Assembly (NCBI RefSeq): GCF_023093595.1 | Contig: NZ_JALLIK010000110.1 | Coordinates: 62,001-126,000 of the forward strand | Source: Thauera aromatica_A | GTDB lineage: Bacteria > Pseudomonadota > Gammaproteobacteria > Burkholderiales > Rhodocyclaceae | Reading direction: 5' to 3' | Length of the DNA stretch: 64,000 bases | Part shown: one piece after another, positions 52,466 through 61,968 of the stretch | Position numbering within the stretch: the first letter of the stretch is position 1 | Layout of the letters: each line of letters starts with the position of its first letter | Position numbers and translations under genes: made by a program | The notes under the pieces: generated by a model | Seen by the model: the letters and a program-made list of their open reading frames with translations, nothing else | Told to the model about the DNA's origin: nothing | Database searches by the model: none

Positions 52466-54904
52466 ATGCGCTGGGTCCTGTATCCGGTCGGAGCGCTGTT
52501 CGCGCTGATCATTCTCGGCCTTGCCACGCTGACAGCGATGGCGCTGTTCGCCTGGCCGAACCTGCCCGCCCTCGACACCCTGACCGATTATCGGCCGCGC
52601 GTCCCCTTGCGCGTCTATACCGCCGACGGCCACCTGCTCGGCGAGTTCGGCGAAGAGCGGCGCGACGTGGTGCGCATCGCCGAAGTGCCCTCGGTGCTCA
52701 AGCATGCGATCCTCGCCGCCGAAGACGAGCGCTTCTACGAACATCCGGGCATCGACCTGATGGGGCTCGTGCGTGCCGCGCTCGCCAATCTGTCTTCCGG
52801 CGGCCGCAGCCAGGGGGCGTCGACGATCACCATGCAGGTCGCGCGCAACTTCTTCCTGACGCGCGAAAAGACCTACAACCGCAAGCTGTACGAGATCCTG
52901 CTCGCACTCAAGATCGAGCAGAACCTGTCCAAGGACCAGATCCTCGAGCTCTACATCAACCAGATCTACCTCGGCCAGCGCGCCTACGGCTTCGCGGTGG
53001 CCGCACGCGCCTATTACGGCAAGCGCCTGGACGAGCTGACCCTGCCCGAAGCGGCGATGCTCGCCGGCCTGCCGAAAGCGCCGTCGGCCTTCAACCCGGT
53101 CGTCAATCCGGCGCGCGCCGCAGTACGCCAGCAATACGTGCTGCGACGCATGCTCGAGACCGGACTGATCGACCCGTCCCAGTACGAGCACGCGCTGACC
53201 TTCGCCACGCCGAAGCAGGGGCAGCGCGACAGCACCGCGGTACGCCGGCAGCAGGACCTGTTCGTCGCCGGCGGCGAGCACGTTGCCGAGATGGCGCGCC
53301 AGATCGCCGTCGAGCAGTTCGGCGAGCAAGCCTACGAACTCGGCATCCGCATCGTCACCACGGTCACGCGCAAGGACCAGGAAGCGGCCTACGCGGCGCT
53401 GCGCAAGGGGGTGCTCGACTACGACCGCCGCCACGGCTACCGCGGCCCGGAAGCCTTCGTCGACCTGGCGGCGAACGAAACCAGCGCCGAACGCTTCGAT
53501 GAACTGCTCGGCGACACCGCCGACCACGGCGACCTGCTCGCCGCCCTGGTGCTGAAAGCCTCGCCGAAGGAGGTCACCGTCTATCGCCGCGGGCGCGAAT
53601 TCCGCATCGAGGGCAAGGGCCTGCGCTTCGCCGCACCGATGCTGGCCGACAAGGCGCCGCAGAGCCGGCGTATCCGCCGCGGCGCAATCGTGCGCCTGCG
53701 CGACACCGGCAAGGGCGACTGGGAACTCGCCCAGCTGCCCGAAGTGCAGGCCGCGCTGGTGTCGCTCGATCCACACAGCGGCGCAGTGCGCGCCCTGGTC
53801 GGCGGCTTCGATTTCGACCGCACCAAGTTCAACCACGTCACCCAGGCGCTGCGCCAGCCGGGCTCGAGCTTCAAGCCCTTCATCTTCTCGGCCGCGCTCG
53901 AACGCCATTTCGGCCCCGGCGACGTACTTGCCGACGAGCCGCTGTACTACCCCGCCGGCGTCACCGGCAGCCAGGACTGGGAGCCGAAGAACTACGACGG
54001 CAAATACGCCGGCCCGATGACGCTGCGCGAGGCGCTGACGCGCTCCAAGAACATGGTGTCGATCCGTCTGCTGGAGCGGATCACGCCCGAATACGCGCGC
54101 GACTACATCACCCGCTTCGGCTTCGACGCCGCCCGTCACCCCCCCTACCTGACCATGGCGCTCGGCGCCGGCACCGCGACCCCGTGGGAGATGGCCGCCG
54201 GCTACGCGGTGTTCGCCAACGGCGGCTACCGCGTCGAGCCCTATGTGGTGAAGGAAATCTACGACAACGAAGGCCGGCTGATCGCCCGCATCGACCCTCC
54301 TGTCGCCGGGCGCAGCGCGCCCCGGGTGATCGACGCACGCAATGCCTGGCTGATGGATTCGATGATGCGCGACACCGTCCAACACGGCACCGCGACCCGG
54401 GCGCGCAGCCTCAAGCGCGGCGATCTCGCCGGCAAGACCGGCACCACCAACGACTACGTCGATGCCTGGTTCTGCGGCTACCACCCCGAGCTCGTCGCCG
54501 TCACCTGGGTCGGCCACAGCCAGCCGCGCAACCTCGGCCGCGGCGAGACCGGCGGCGCCGCCGCGCTGCCGATCTGGATCGACTACATGGGCAGCGCGCT
54601 CGAAGGCGTCCCCGAAGTGCAGCGCCCCCGCCCCGACGGCCTGCTCCTGGTCGACAACGGCCTGCACAGCGGGCAGGACTACCACTACGCCGAGTACGCC
54701 CCGCCCGAACCGGCGCCGGCACCGGGCTGGCTCGAGCAGCTGTTCGCCGGCGACAAGCCCAGGCAGATCCTCCACGCCCCGATGGAAGCGCCCGAGGAAG
54801 CGATTCCGGCGCTTCCCCCGGCGGCCGCTGCGCATCCGCTGCCGCGTCCGGCGCAGGCTCCGGCACCGGTCGAAGAGCGCGCGCCGGTGCCGATCCGGCG
54901 CTGA
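52466..54904 (+). CDS. mrcA: Penicillin-binding protein 1A
   Basis: With ATG 52466 the product has 812 residues. One membrane anchor is near the start (WVLYPVGALFALIILGLATL). The glycosyltransferase domain has AAEDERFYEHPGID with the catalytic glutamate, GASTITMQVARNFFL and KIEQNLSKDQILELYINQIYLG. The transpeptidase has the SxxK motif in RQPGSSFKPFIFSA, SKN and KTGTTNDYVDAWF. An OB-like insertion (about 300-420) lies between them as in other PBP1A proteins. The last 45 residues are Pro/Ala-rich. It makes and crosslinks peptidoglycan. A TTG six bases upstream could also start translation. Confidence 0.96.
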   Translation: MRWVLYPVGALFALIILGLATLTAMALFAWPNLPALDTLTDYRPRVPLRVYTADGHLLGEFGEERRDVVRIAEVPSVLKHAILAAEDERFYEHPGIDLMGLVRAALANLSSGGRSQGASTITMQVARNFFLTREKTYNRKLYEILLALKIEQNLSKDQILELYINQIYLGQRAYGFAVAARAYYGKRLDELTLPEAAMLAGLPKAPSAFNPVVNPARAAVRQQYVLRRMLETGLIDPSQYEHALTFATPKQGQRDSTAVRRQQDLFVAGGEHVAEMARQIAVEQFGEQAYELGIRIVTTVTRKDQEAAYAALRKGVLDYDRRHGYRGPEAFVDLAANETSAERFDELLGDTADHGDLLAALVLKASPKEVTVYRRGREFRIEGKGLRFAAPMLADKAPQSRRIRRGAIVRLRDTGKGDWELAQLPEVQAALVSLDPHSGAVRALVGGFDFDRTKFNHVTQALRQPGSSFKPFIFSAALERHFGPGDVLADEPLYYPAGVTGSQDWEPKNYDGKYAGPMTLREALTRSKNMVSIRLLERITPEYARDYITRFGFDAARHPPYLTMALGAGTATPWEMAAGYAVFANGGYRVEPYVVKEIYDNEGRLIARIDPPVAGRSAPRVIDARNAWLMDSMMRDTVQHGTATRARSLKRGDLAGKTGTTNDYVDAWFCGYHPELVAVTWVGHSQPRNLGRGETGGAAALPIWIDYMGSALEGVPEVQRPRPDGLLLVDNGLHSGQDYHYAEYAPPEPAPAPGWLEQLFAGDKPRQILHAPMEAPEEAIPALPPAAAAHPLPRPAQAPAPVEERAPVPIRR

Positions 54905-54931
54905 CCGCAGGCTGCGCCCGGCGCCGCCGGT

Positions 54932-55258
54932 TCAGGCCGGCGGCTGCAGGTCGATCGCTTCTCCCGCCTGCGCCCCGAGCAGCGCCGCGAGCATCGTCCA
55001 CAGCTCGGTGCCGTCCCGGGTATTGACCCAGCGCCCGCCTTCGGGACGGAAGTGAAAGCCTCCCGACTTGGCCGCGACCCAGATCTCGCGCGCCGCGGTG
55101 TGGCGGTTGAGGATCATCTTCGTACCATTGGCGAACTCGAGCTCGAGCACGCCGCCGGGCTTGGGCTCGATGTCGATGTCCACGCCGCAGTCTTCCAGCG
55201 CATGCTCGATGCGGGCGAGCTCGGCCTCGGCCAGGGCATTGAATGCAGACTCTTCCAT
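54932..55258 (-). CDS. cyaY: Frataxin homologue CyaY
   Basis: The 108-residue protein starts at ATG 55258 after AAGGAG. It has the acidic first helix (MEESAFNALAEAELARIEHAL), an acidic ridge (EDCGVDIDIEPKPGGVLELEF), and the beta-sheet pattern ILNRHTAAREIWVAAKSGGFHF. CyaY binds iron and tunes IscS-dependent iron-sulfur cluster assembly in the cytoplasm. The neighbours (lptM and lysA divergent) match the conserved cyaY-lptM-lysA/dapF order of proteobacteria. Confidence 0.95.
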   Translation of the reverse strand: MEESAFNALAEAELARIEHALEDCGVDIDIEPKPGGVLELEFANGTKMILNRHTAAREIWVAAKSGGFHFRPEGGRWVNTRDGTELWTMLAALLGAQAGEAIDLQPPA

Positions 55259-55303
55259 GCTGACTCCTTCTGTTAGGATTCCGGTTTTTTGCGAACGACG
55301 GCG

Positions 55304-55477
55304 ATGCGAGCCCACTTTCCTGCGATCGCGCTTGCCTGCGCGCTACTGACGGCCTGCGGCATCAAGGGGCCGCTCTACCTCCCCGCGCCCGCCACCACCG
55401 GCCAGCCGGAACCGGGCGCCGATCATAGCAAACCCATCATCCCGCCGGACCTGATTCCCGAGCCTCTGATCGAATGA
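55304..55477 (+). CDS. lptM: LptM-like small lipoprotein
   Basis: This 57-residue protein (ATG 55304) has a lipoprotein signal ending LLTAC, directly followed by the conserved GIKGPLYLP. That motif is typical for LptM (formerly YifL), a small outer-membrane lipoprotein that aids LptD assembly. The gene overlaps lysA by four bases (ATGA at 55474-55477), so both are translated together. The protein is Pro-rich in the last half. An earlier TTG (55289) is not needed. Confidence 0.9.
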   Translation: MRAHFPAIALACALLTACGIKGPLYLPAPATTGQPEPGADHSKPIIPPDLIPEPLIE

Positions 55478-56769
55478 ATCCCCCCGCCCCGCTCCCCCCG
55501 ACCGCAGCACGCCCCTCCTGGCCCGTGCCCACCCTGCACGCGCACGACGGCGCACTGTGGCTGGAAGGCCTCGCCCTCGCCGAGCTCGCCGCCCGCTTCG
55601 GCACGCCGACCTACGTGTATTCGAAAGCCGCGCTGGAAGCCGCTTTCGCCGGCTGGCAGGAAGCTCTCGCCGGGCGCCGCGCGCTCGTCTGCTATGCCGT
55701 GAAGGCCAACTCCAACCTCGGCATCCTGTCGGTGTTCGCCCGCCTCGGCGCCGGCTTCGACATCGTCTCGGGCGGTGAGCTGGCACGCGTCCTGGCGGCC
55801 GGCGGCGAAGCCGGCAAGGTGGTGTTCTCCGGCGTCGGCAAGACCCGTGCCGAAATGCGCCAGGCCCTGCAGGCCGGCATCCGCTGCTTCAACGTCGAGT
55901 CGGCCGCCGAACTCGAACGCCTGGATGCGGTGGCCGGCGCGCTCGGCACCCGCGCACCGGTCGCGCTGCGGGTCAATCCCGACGTCGACCCGAAGACCCA
56001 CCCCTACATTTCCACCGGTCTCAAGGGCAACAAGTTCGGCGTCGCTTTCGCCGACGCCCACGCCCTCTACCGGCGCGCCGCGGCGCTGTCCAACCTGCGC
56101 GTCACCGGCGTCGCCTGCCACATCGGTTCGCAGCTGCTCGACCCGGCGCCGATGGCCGAGGCCGCGCACAAAGTGCGCGGGCTGGTCGAGCGGCTCGCCG
56201 CCGACGGCATCGCCCTCGACCATGTCGACCTCGGCGGCGGCCTCGGCATCCGCTACCGCGACGAGGCTCCGCCCGCCGTCGCCGACTACCTCGCTCCGCT
56301 GCTCGAAGCCTTCGAGGGCTGCACGCAGGAACTGTGCTTCGAGCCCGGGCGCTCGCTGGTCGGCAACGCCGGCCTGCTGCTGACCCGCATCGAATACCTG
56401 AAGCCGGGCGAGACGAAGAACTTCGCCATCGTCGACGCGGCGATGAACGATCTCGCCCGCCCCGCCCTGTACGACGCCTGGCACGAAGTAGTGGCGGTGG
56501 CACCGCGTGCGACGGCGGCGCAGCGCTACGAGATCGTCGGCCCGATCTGTGAAAGCGGTGACTTCCTCGCCCACGACCGCAGCCTCGCGGTGGCCGAGGG
56601 CGACCTCCTCGCCCTCCTTTCGGCCGGCGCCTACGGCATGACGATGAGCTCGAACTACAACACCCGGCCGCGCGCCGCGGAAGTCATCGTCGACGGCAGC
56701 AGCGCGCACCTGGTGCGCGCGCGCGAGACCGTGACCGAGCTTTACGCCGGGGAAAAAGCGCTGGATTGA
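55474..56769 (+). CDS. lysA: Diaminopimelate decarboxylase
   Basis: The 431-residue PLP enzyme has the alanine-racemase-type barrel with the cofactor lysine in LVCYAVKANSNLGIL, the substrate/phosphate region ACHIGSQLLDPAP, GGGLGIRYRDEAPP and FEPGRSLVGNAGLLLTR. C-terminal CESGDFLAHDR contains the active-site cysteine of the partner subunit. It makes lysine from meso-diaminopimelate, last step of the pathway. It is coupled to lptM. Its end faces a convergent hypothetical gene two bases away. Confidence 0.97.
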   Translation: MNPPAPLPPTAARPSWPVPTLHAHDGALWLEGLALAELAARFGTPTYVYSKAALEAAFAGWQEALAGRRALVCYAVKANSNLGILSVFARLGAGFDIVSGGELARVLAAGGEAGKVVFSGVGKTRAEMRQALQAGIRCFNVESAAELERLDAVAGALGTRAPVALRVNPDVDPKTHPYISTGLKGNKFGVAFADAHALYRRAAALSNLRVTGVACHIGSQLLDPAPMAEAAHKVRGLVERLAADGIALDHVDLGGGLGIRYRDEAPPAVADYLAPLLEAFEGCTQELCFEPGRSLVGNAGLLLTRIEYLKPGETKNFAIVDAAMNDLARPALYDAWHEVVAVAPRATAAQRYEIVGPICESGDFLAHDRSLAVAEGDLLALLSAGAYGMTMSSNYNTRPRAAEVIVDGSSAHLVRARETVTELYAGEKALD

Positions 56770-56771
56770 AC

Positions 56772-57128
56772 TCAGGGCAGGGAGGGCGCGGCGGCACGAG
56801 CCGGCAGATTCTCCGCCTCCTCGTACAGCGCCCGCCCGAACGCCTTCCACGCCGGCCCGCCACGGGTGTGCACCCCGATCTGCGCGCTCTGGCGCATGGT
56901 GACCAGCATCAGCTCGGAAAGCGCGAAAAATTCCCCCTTGCTCCGCTCCATCAGATCCGGGTGGCGCAACAGGCCGATACGGCATGCCGGCGAGCAGCTC
57001 AGCGCCTCGCGCGCCAGTGTCCGCAGACGCGCCGTGTCGTCCCAGTCGAGGTTGATCACCCTGGCGTAACGGCGGATTTCCCGTTCGAGCGCCTGTGCAG
57101 TTTGATCGTAGTGCCCGAATCCACTCAT
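56772..57128 (-). CDS. Conserved-looking hypothetical protein (118 aa)
   Basis: I do not recognise the family. The protein starts MSGFGHYDQTAQALEREIRRYARVINLDW and is mainly alpha-helical by composition, with two cysteines in REALSCSPACRIGLL. No signal peptide, membrane helix or known motif is visible. Codon use is like the neighbours and the frame is open over its whole length with high third-position GC, which supports a real gene. It lies between lysA (convergent) and dacB (divergent). Confidence 0.65.
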   Translation of the reverse strand: MSGFGHYDQTAQALEREIRRYARVINLDWDDTARLRTLAREALSCSPACRIGLLRHPDLMERSKGEFFALSELMLVTMRQSAQIGVHTRGGPAWKAFGRALYEEAENLPARAAAPSLP

Positions 57129-57263
57129 GCTCTTTCCCGTCCTCTGGCCGCGCCCCGAGCCGGCATCGTCGGTCGCTGCTGCAGCTAAAATGGCGCTCTC
57201 ACCGGAGCGCCGAAGGCAGGGATTCTACCCCCCTGCGGCGCATCCTGCTCAGGAAACCTGCAT

Positions 57264-58778
57264 ATGCAATTCGACTTATCGCCGATAGCCTTCCAGCGTC
57301 TGCTCGCCGCCCTGGCCCTGACCCTGGTTCTGGCACCAGGCCTCCAGCGCCCGGCTCTCGCCGACGGCCCCCTGCCGCCACCGGTAGCGCTCGCGCTCGG
57401 CGCCGCCGGCATCCCCGCCGCGGCGGCTGCGGTCTGGGCGCAGCCGGTCGATGGACAGCAACCCGTCCTCACCCTGAACGCCGCGCAGCCGATGAACCCG
57501 GCCTCGGTGATGAAACTGGTCACCGCCTTCGCCGCCTTCGAACGGCTCGGCCCGGCTCACACCTGGCGCACCCGGATCGCCGCCAGCGGCACGCTGCGCG
57601 AGGGCGTGCTGCACGGCGACCTCTACCTGGTGGGCGGCGCCGACCCGATGCTCGGCCAGGAGCGCCTGTGGAAGCTGCTGCGCCGGCTGCGCGCGCTCGG
57701 CATCAAGCACATCGCCGGCGACATCGTCCTCGACGCCTCGGCGCTGCGCCTGCCGCCGCACGACCCCGACGCCTTCGACGGCCGCGGCCTGCGCCCCTAC
57801 AACAGCGGCCCGCACGGCCTGCTGCTGCAGTACAACACCGTGCTCCTCGGCCTGTTCCCGGGCCGCGCCGCCAGCGAACCGGTGGCGCTCGCCGCCGAAC
57901 CGCCGCTCGCCGGCGTCGTCATCGACAACCGCATCCTGACCTCGGACGCGCCCTGCGGGCTGTGGTACGGCGACCTCCAGGCCCGCCTCGAAGCCGGCCC
58001 CCGCCTGGTGCTGAGCGGCAGCCTGCCGGCCGCCTGCGGACCCCGCACATGGAGCGCGGCGCCGCTGCCGCCGGCCGACTTCGGCATCGCCCTGGTGGCC
58101 GGGCTGTGGGCCGAAGCGGGCGGCAGGGTGGACGGCAGGGTGCGCCCCGGGGTGCTGCCCACCGCCAGCCGCGAACTGCTCGGCGACGACTCCCCGCCGC
58201 TCGCCGAAGTCGTGCGCGAGATGAACAAGTGGTCGAGCAACGTCATCGCCCGCCAGCTCCTCGCCACCCTCGGCGCGCACAGCACAATCGGCGACGCTGA
58301 GGCGGACACCACCCTCCCCCCGGCGACGCCCGGGGATCGGTCGCCGGTGCCGGACATGGTCGCCGGCGGTGCCCGCGCGGCCGTGGCCCTGGTCGCCGCC
58401 GCCGGGATCGACACGACCGGGCTGGTGATCGAAAACGGCTCCGGGCTGTCGCGTATCGAGCGCATCCGCGCCGACAGCCTGGGCCAGCTCCTGCTCGCCG
58501 CCTGGCGGCGGCCGTGGATGCCGGAATTCCTCGCCGCACTGCCGCTTGCGGGCGTCGATGGCACCGCCCGCGGGCGCCTGGCCGCCAGCCCGGCGCGCGG
58601 CCACGCCCACATCAAGACCGGCACCCTCGACGGCGTCCGGACGATGGCCGGCTACCTGCTCGACCGCCACGGCCGCCGCCACGCGGTGGTGATGATGGTC
58701 GCCCACCCCGAAGCCGCGAGCGCTGCCGCCGCCCAGGACGCGCTGCTCGAATGGCTGTGGGCCAACGGGGCGCCATAG
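57264..58778 (+). CDS. dacB: D-alanyl-D-alanine carboxypeptidase/endopeptidase, PBP4 type
   Basis: The 504-residue protein has a signal peptide (about 1-33), and the S13 family motifs SVMK at 81-84 with NPASVMKLVTAFAAF, SSN at 324-326 (KWSSNVIARQLL) and KTG at 451-453 (HIKTGTLDGVRTMAGYL). A large extra domain is inserted between the first two motifs, as is typical. It trims or cleaves peptidoglycan peptides in the periplasm. Together with PbpG, AmpD, the lytic transglycosylase and PBP1A it adds to the peptidoglycan set of this window. Confidence 0.94.
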   Translation: MQFDLSPIAFQRLLAALALTLVLAPGLQRPALADGPLPPPVALALGAAGIPAAAAAVWAQPVDGQQPVLTLNAAQPMNPASVMKLVTAFAAFERLGPAHTWRTRIAASGTLREGVLHGDLYLVGGADPMLGQERLWKLLRRLRALGIKHIAGDIVLDASALRLPPHDPDAFDGRGLRPYNSGPHGLLLQYNTVLLGLFPGRAASEPVALAAEPPLAGVVIDNRILTSDAPCGLWYGDLQARLEAGPRLVLSGSLPAACGPRTWSAAPLPPADFGIALVAGLWAEAGGRVDGRVRPGVLPTASRELLGDDSPPLAEVVREMNKWSSNVIARQLLATLGAHSTIGDAEADTTLPPATPGDRSPVPDMVAGGARAAVALVAAAGIDTTGLVIENGSGLSRIERIRADSLGQLLLAAWRRPWMPEFLAALPLAGVDGTARGRLAASPARGHAHIKTGTLDGVRTMAGYLLDRHGRRHAVVMMVAHPEAASAAAAQDALLEWLWANGAP

Positions 58779-58790
58779 GCGGCCCGCCGC

Positions 58791-59210
58791 TCAGCGCATC
58801 GGCAGCGTGCGCCGCCCGGCCAGCACCCACCAGCCGCGCCCCACCCGGTACACCACCCACAGACCGAGCAGGGCGACGACCAGCAGCGCGAACGGAAAGC
58901 CGATCACGGTGAGCACCATCAGCACCGCCAGCGCGACCCACAGCACGGCGAACCAAAAAGTGCGGATCTGCCAGCGGAAATGGCTCTCCAGCCAGGTACC
59001 GCGCACCGCGGCCTGGTTCCAGTAGTTCAGCACCACCGCGGCGATCGACGGCAGGCTGGCGATGAAGCTGCCGACGATGGTCGCCGAGCCGACGACCCCG
59101 GAAAACACCGCGAAGGCGTGCAGGGCATAGACCAGATGGGCGACGGTGACCATGTTCTCGCTCGGCTGGCCGGCCTGCAGGGGCGGGGGGGAAGGTTCGG
59201 GATAGTTCAT
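58791..59210 (-). CDS. DUF4870-type small membrane protein
   Basis: The 139-residue protein has a short Pro-rich cytoplasmic N-terminus and about three or four membrane helices: VAHLVYALHAFAVFSGVVG, IVGSFIASLPSIAAVVLNYW, and FAVLWVALAVLMVLTVIGF running into FALLVVALLGLWVVYRVGRG. This resembles the DUF4870/Tic20-like family of unknown role. It converges with dacB and is downstream of ubiD on the same strand, 127 bases after the ubiD stop. Confidence 0.8.
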   Translation of the reverse strand: MNYPEPSPPPLQAGQPSENMVTVAHLVYALHAFAVFSGVVGSATIVGSFIASLPSIAAVVLNYWNQAAVRGTWLESHFRWQIRTFWFAVLWVALAVLMVLTVIGFPFALLVVALLGLWVVYRVGRGWWVLAGRRTLPMR

Positions 59211-59337
59211 GGGCAGAAGAGCCTCCGCTCGGGATGGAATGGAAAGTCCGCCGGGCCGGCAGCCGCCCGGACCCTATGGCCCGCTCCGGCGCATTCGCCG
59301 CAACGATACCCCGGGGCGGCCTTCGCGCACACCCACT

Positions 59338-60834
59338 TCACAAGCCGAACTCGGCCCAGCGCGCGTCGACCCGGTGCTTGACCGCCTCGTCCATGACGAT
59401 CGGACGCCCCCATTCGCGGTTTGTTTCGCCCGCCCACTTGTTGGTCGCATCCAGCCCCATCTTGCTCCCCAGCCCGGCGACCGGGCTGGCGAAGTCGAGA
59501 TAGTCGATCGGGGTGTTGTCGACCAGCGTGGTGTCGCGGGTGGCGTCGATGCGCGTGGTCAGCGCCCAGATCACCTCCTTCCAGTCGCGGATGTCCACGT
59601 CGTCGTCCACCACGATGATGAACTTGGTGTACATGAACTGGCGCAGGAAGCTCCAGATCCCGAACATCACGCGCTTGGCATGGCCCGGGTACTGCTTGCG
59701 GATGCTGACCACGGCGAGGCGGTAGGAGCAGCCTTCGGGCGGCAGGTAGAAGTCGACGATTTCGGGAAACTGCTTCTGCAGCAACGGCACGAAGACCTCG
59801 TTCAAGGCCAGGCCGAGCATCGCCGGCTCGTCGGGCGGCTTGCCGGTATAAGTGCTGTGGTAGATCGGGTCGCGCCGCATGGTGATGCGCTCGATCGTGA
59901 ACACCGGGAACTCCGAGACCTCGTTGTAGTAGCCGGTATGGTCGCCGTAGGGGCCTTCGGGCGCCATGTCGCCGGGGTGGATCACGCCTTCGAGGACGAT
60001 TTCGCTCGAGGCCGGTACCTGCAGCTCGGAGCCGAGGCAGCGTACCAGCTCGGTCTTCGCCCCGCGCAGCAGGCCGGCGAACTGGTATTCGGAGATCGTG
60101 TCCGGCACCGGCGTCACCGCGCCGAGGATGGTCGCCGGATCGCAGCCGAGCACCACCGCCACCGGGAAGGGCTCACCGGGGTGGGCGAGCTGGTGTTCGC
60201 GGAAGTCGAGCGCGCCGCCGCGATGCGCCAGCCAGCGCATGATCACCCGGTTGCGACCGATCACCTGCTGGCGGTAGATGCCCAGGTTCTGGCGCTTCTT
60301 GTGCGGCCCGCGCGTCACCACCAGCCCCCAGGTGATCAGCGGCGCGGCATCGCCCGGCCAGCAGTGCTGGATCGGCAGCCTCGCCAGATCGACCTGATCG
60401 CCTTCCCACACCACCTGCTGGCAGGGGGCGGAGCGCAGCACCGACGGCGTCATGTTGAGCACCTGCTTCAACACCGGCCACTTCTCCCAGGCGTCCTTCA
60501 GCCCCTTCGGCGGTTCGGGCTCCTTGAGGAAGGACAGCAGCTTGCCGACTTCACGCAGCGGCGTGCGCCAGTCGCCGGCGGCGCCGTCGACCTCCTCGCC
60601 CATCCCCATCGCCACCCGTTGCGGCGTGCCGAACAGGTTGGCGAGCACGGGAATGGCCTGGGCCACGCCCTGCGTCACCGGCTGCTCGAACAGCAGCGCC
60701 GGGCCGCCGGCGCGCAGCACGCGGTCGGCGATCTCGGTCATCTCGAGGTGGGTGTCGACCGGCGCGGTGATGCGCTTGAGTTCGCCGCGGGCTTCGAGCT
60801 GGGTGAGGAAGTCGCGCAGATCGTCGTATTTCAT
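59338..60834 (-). CDS. ubiD: UbiD family decarboxylase (3-octaprenyl-4-hydroxybenzoate carboxy-lyase type)
   Basis: The 498-residue protein starts MKYDDLRDFLTQLEARGEL and has the conserved UbiD text EMTEIADRVLRAGGPALLFE, NLGIYRQQVIGRNRVIMRW and SSEIVLEGVIHPGDMAPEGPYGDHTGYY, including the glutamates and arginine around the prenylated flavin site. It decarboxylates octaprenyl-hydroxybenzoate in ubiquinone synthesis, using prFMN made by UbiX (not here). Length and N-terminus fit the ubiquinone enzyme rather than the phenol- or naphthalene-carboxylating relatives. It lies after pyrF on the same strand. Confidence 0.93.
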   Translation of the reverse strand: MKYDDLRDFLTQLEARGELKRITAPVDTHLEMTEIADRVLRAGGPALLFEQPVTQGVAQAIPVLANLFGTPQRVAMGMGEEVDGAAGDWRTPLREVGKLLSFLKEPEPPKGLKDAWEKWPVLKQVLNMTPSVLRSAPCQQVVWEGDQVDLARLPIQHCWPGDAAPLITWGLVVTRGPHKKRQNLGIYRQQVIGRNRVIMRWLAHRGGALDFREHQLAHPGEPFPVAVVLGCDPATILGAVTPVPDTISEYQFAGLLRGAKTELVRCLGSELQVPASSEIVLEGVIHPGDMAPEGPYGDHTGYYNEVSEFPVFTIERITMRRDPIYHSTYTGKPPDEPAMLGLALNEVFVPLLQKQFPEIVDFYLPPEGCSYRLAVVSIRKQYPGHAKRVMFGIWSFLRQFMYTKFIIVVDDDVDIRDWKEVIWALTTRIDATRDTTLVDNTPIDYLDFASPVAGLGSKMGLDATNKWAGETNREWGRPIVMDEAVKHRVDARWAEFGL

Positions 60835-60932
60835 GCGGAGTCTCGGACGGGGGGCGGAAGAGGTGGGGAAGGACGCCGGCAGCCGGCAGACGCGGGCGGC
60901 GGCGCACCGGCCCGCGGCGCGCCGCCGCGGGT

Positions 60933-61760
60933 TCAGCGGTGGGCGTTGATCGCGTCGCGGGTGTCGAGCGCGGCGCGGCGGGCGGCGGCGGCGAAGTCCT
61001 CGTCCGCTCCGGCGTACAGGATCGCACGCGAGGAGTTGATCATCAGCCCGGTGCCGTCGGCGCTGCGCCCGGCGGCCACGGTCGCGGCGATGTCACCGCC
61101 CTGGGCGCCGATCCCCGGCACGAGCAGCGGCATCTCGCCGGTGAGCGCGCGCACGCGGGCGATCTCGTCGGGGAAGGTGGCGCCAACCACCAGCCCGCAA
61201 TTGCCGCTCGCGTTCCAGTCCTCGGCGACCAGGCGGGCGACGCGCTCGTAGAGTTTTTCCACCCCGCCGCCGGGCCTGCCGACCTCAAGAAACTGCAGGT
61301 CGGAGCCGCCGGGGTTGGAGGTGCGGCACAACAAAATCACGCCCTTGTCAGCGTAAGCCAGATAGGGCTCGACCGAATCGCGCCCCATGTAGGGATTGAC
61401 CGTGATCGCGTCCGCCCGGTAGCGCTCGAACGCCTCCACCGCATACTGCCCGGCAGTGCTGCCGATGTCGCCACGCTTGGCGTCGAGCACCACCGGGGTG
61501 GCCGGATGGCGCTCGTGGATGTGGGCGATCAGGGCTTCGAGTTGGTCCTCGGCGCGCTGCGCGGCGAAGTAGGCGATCTGCGGCTTGAAGCAGCACACGA
61601 AGTCGGCGGTGGCATCGACGATGGCCTTGCAGAACTCGAAGACGGCGTCCGCGCGCCCCTCGAGGTGGGCGGGGAAGCGGGCCGGATCGGGGTCGAGGCC
61701 GACGCACAGCAGGCTGTCGCGCTGCTGCCACGCGGCGCGAAGGGCGCTCATGAAATGCAT
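60933..61760 (-). CDS. pyrF: Orotidine 5'-phosphate decarboxylase, type 2
   Basis: From ATG 61760 the product has 275 residues. It shows the type 2 pattern: LLCVGLDPDPARFPAHL at the start, KPQIAYFAAQRAEDQ, the catalytic VVLDAKRGDIGSTAGQYA and the phosphate-binding VPGIGAQGGDIAATVAAG. It makes UMP from OMP. An in-frame ATG at 61751 (MSAL) could also be the start; neither has a clear ribosome binding site. The gene is upstream of ubiD with a 98-base gap. Confidence 0.95.
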   Translation of the reverse strand: MHFMSALRAAWQQRDSLLCVGLDPDPARFPAHLEGRADAVFEFCKAIVDATADFVCCFKPQIAYFAAQRAEDQLEALIAHIHERHPATPVVLDAKRGDIGSTAGQYAVEAFERYRADAITVNPYMGRDSVEPYLAYADKGVILLCRTSNPGGSDLQFLEVGRPGGGVEKLYERVARLVAEDWNASGNCGLVVGATFPDEIARVRALTGEMPLLVPGIGAQGGDIAATVAAGRSADGTGLMINSSRAILYAGADEDFAAAARRAALDTRDAINAHR

Positions 61761-61968
61761 GGGAGAAGAGTCCGGGTTGGGTGCGGGCTGAATGATAAGC
61801 CGGATCGCCGCCCGGGAGCGCATCGCCGCACGGCGCCCGGAGGGGAGGACAAGGGATGGGAAAAGTCGCGCCGACGAGCACGCGCAAGGCGCTCGGCAAA
61901 CGCCCCGCCCTCCCCGCGCACCAGATGGCGGACGCCCAGCGGCGACGCGGGCGAGAGGCGCGCTGCGC

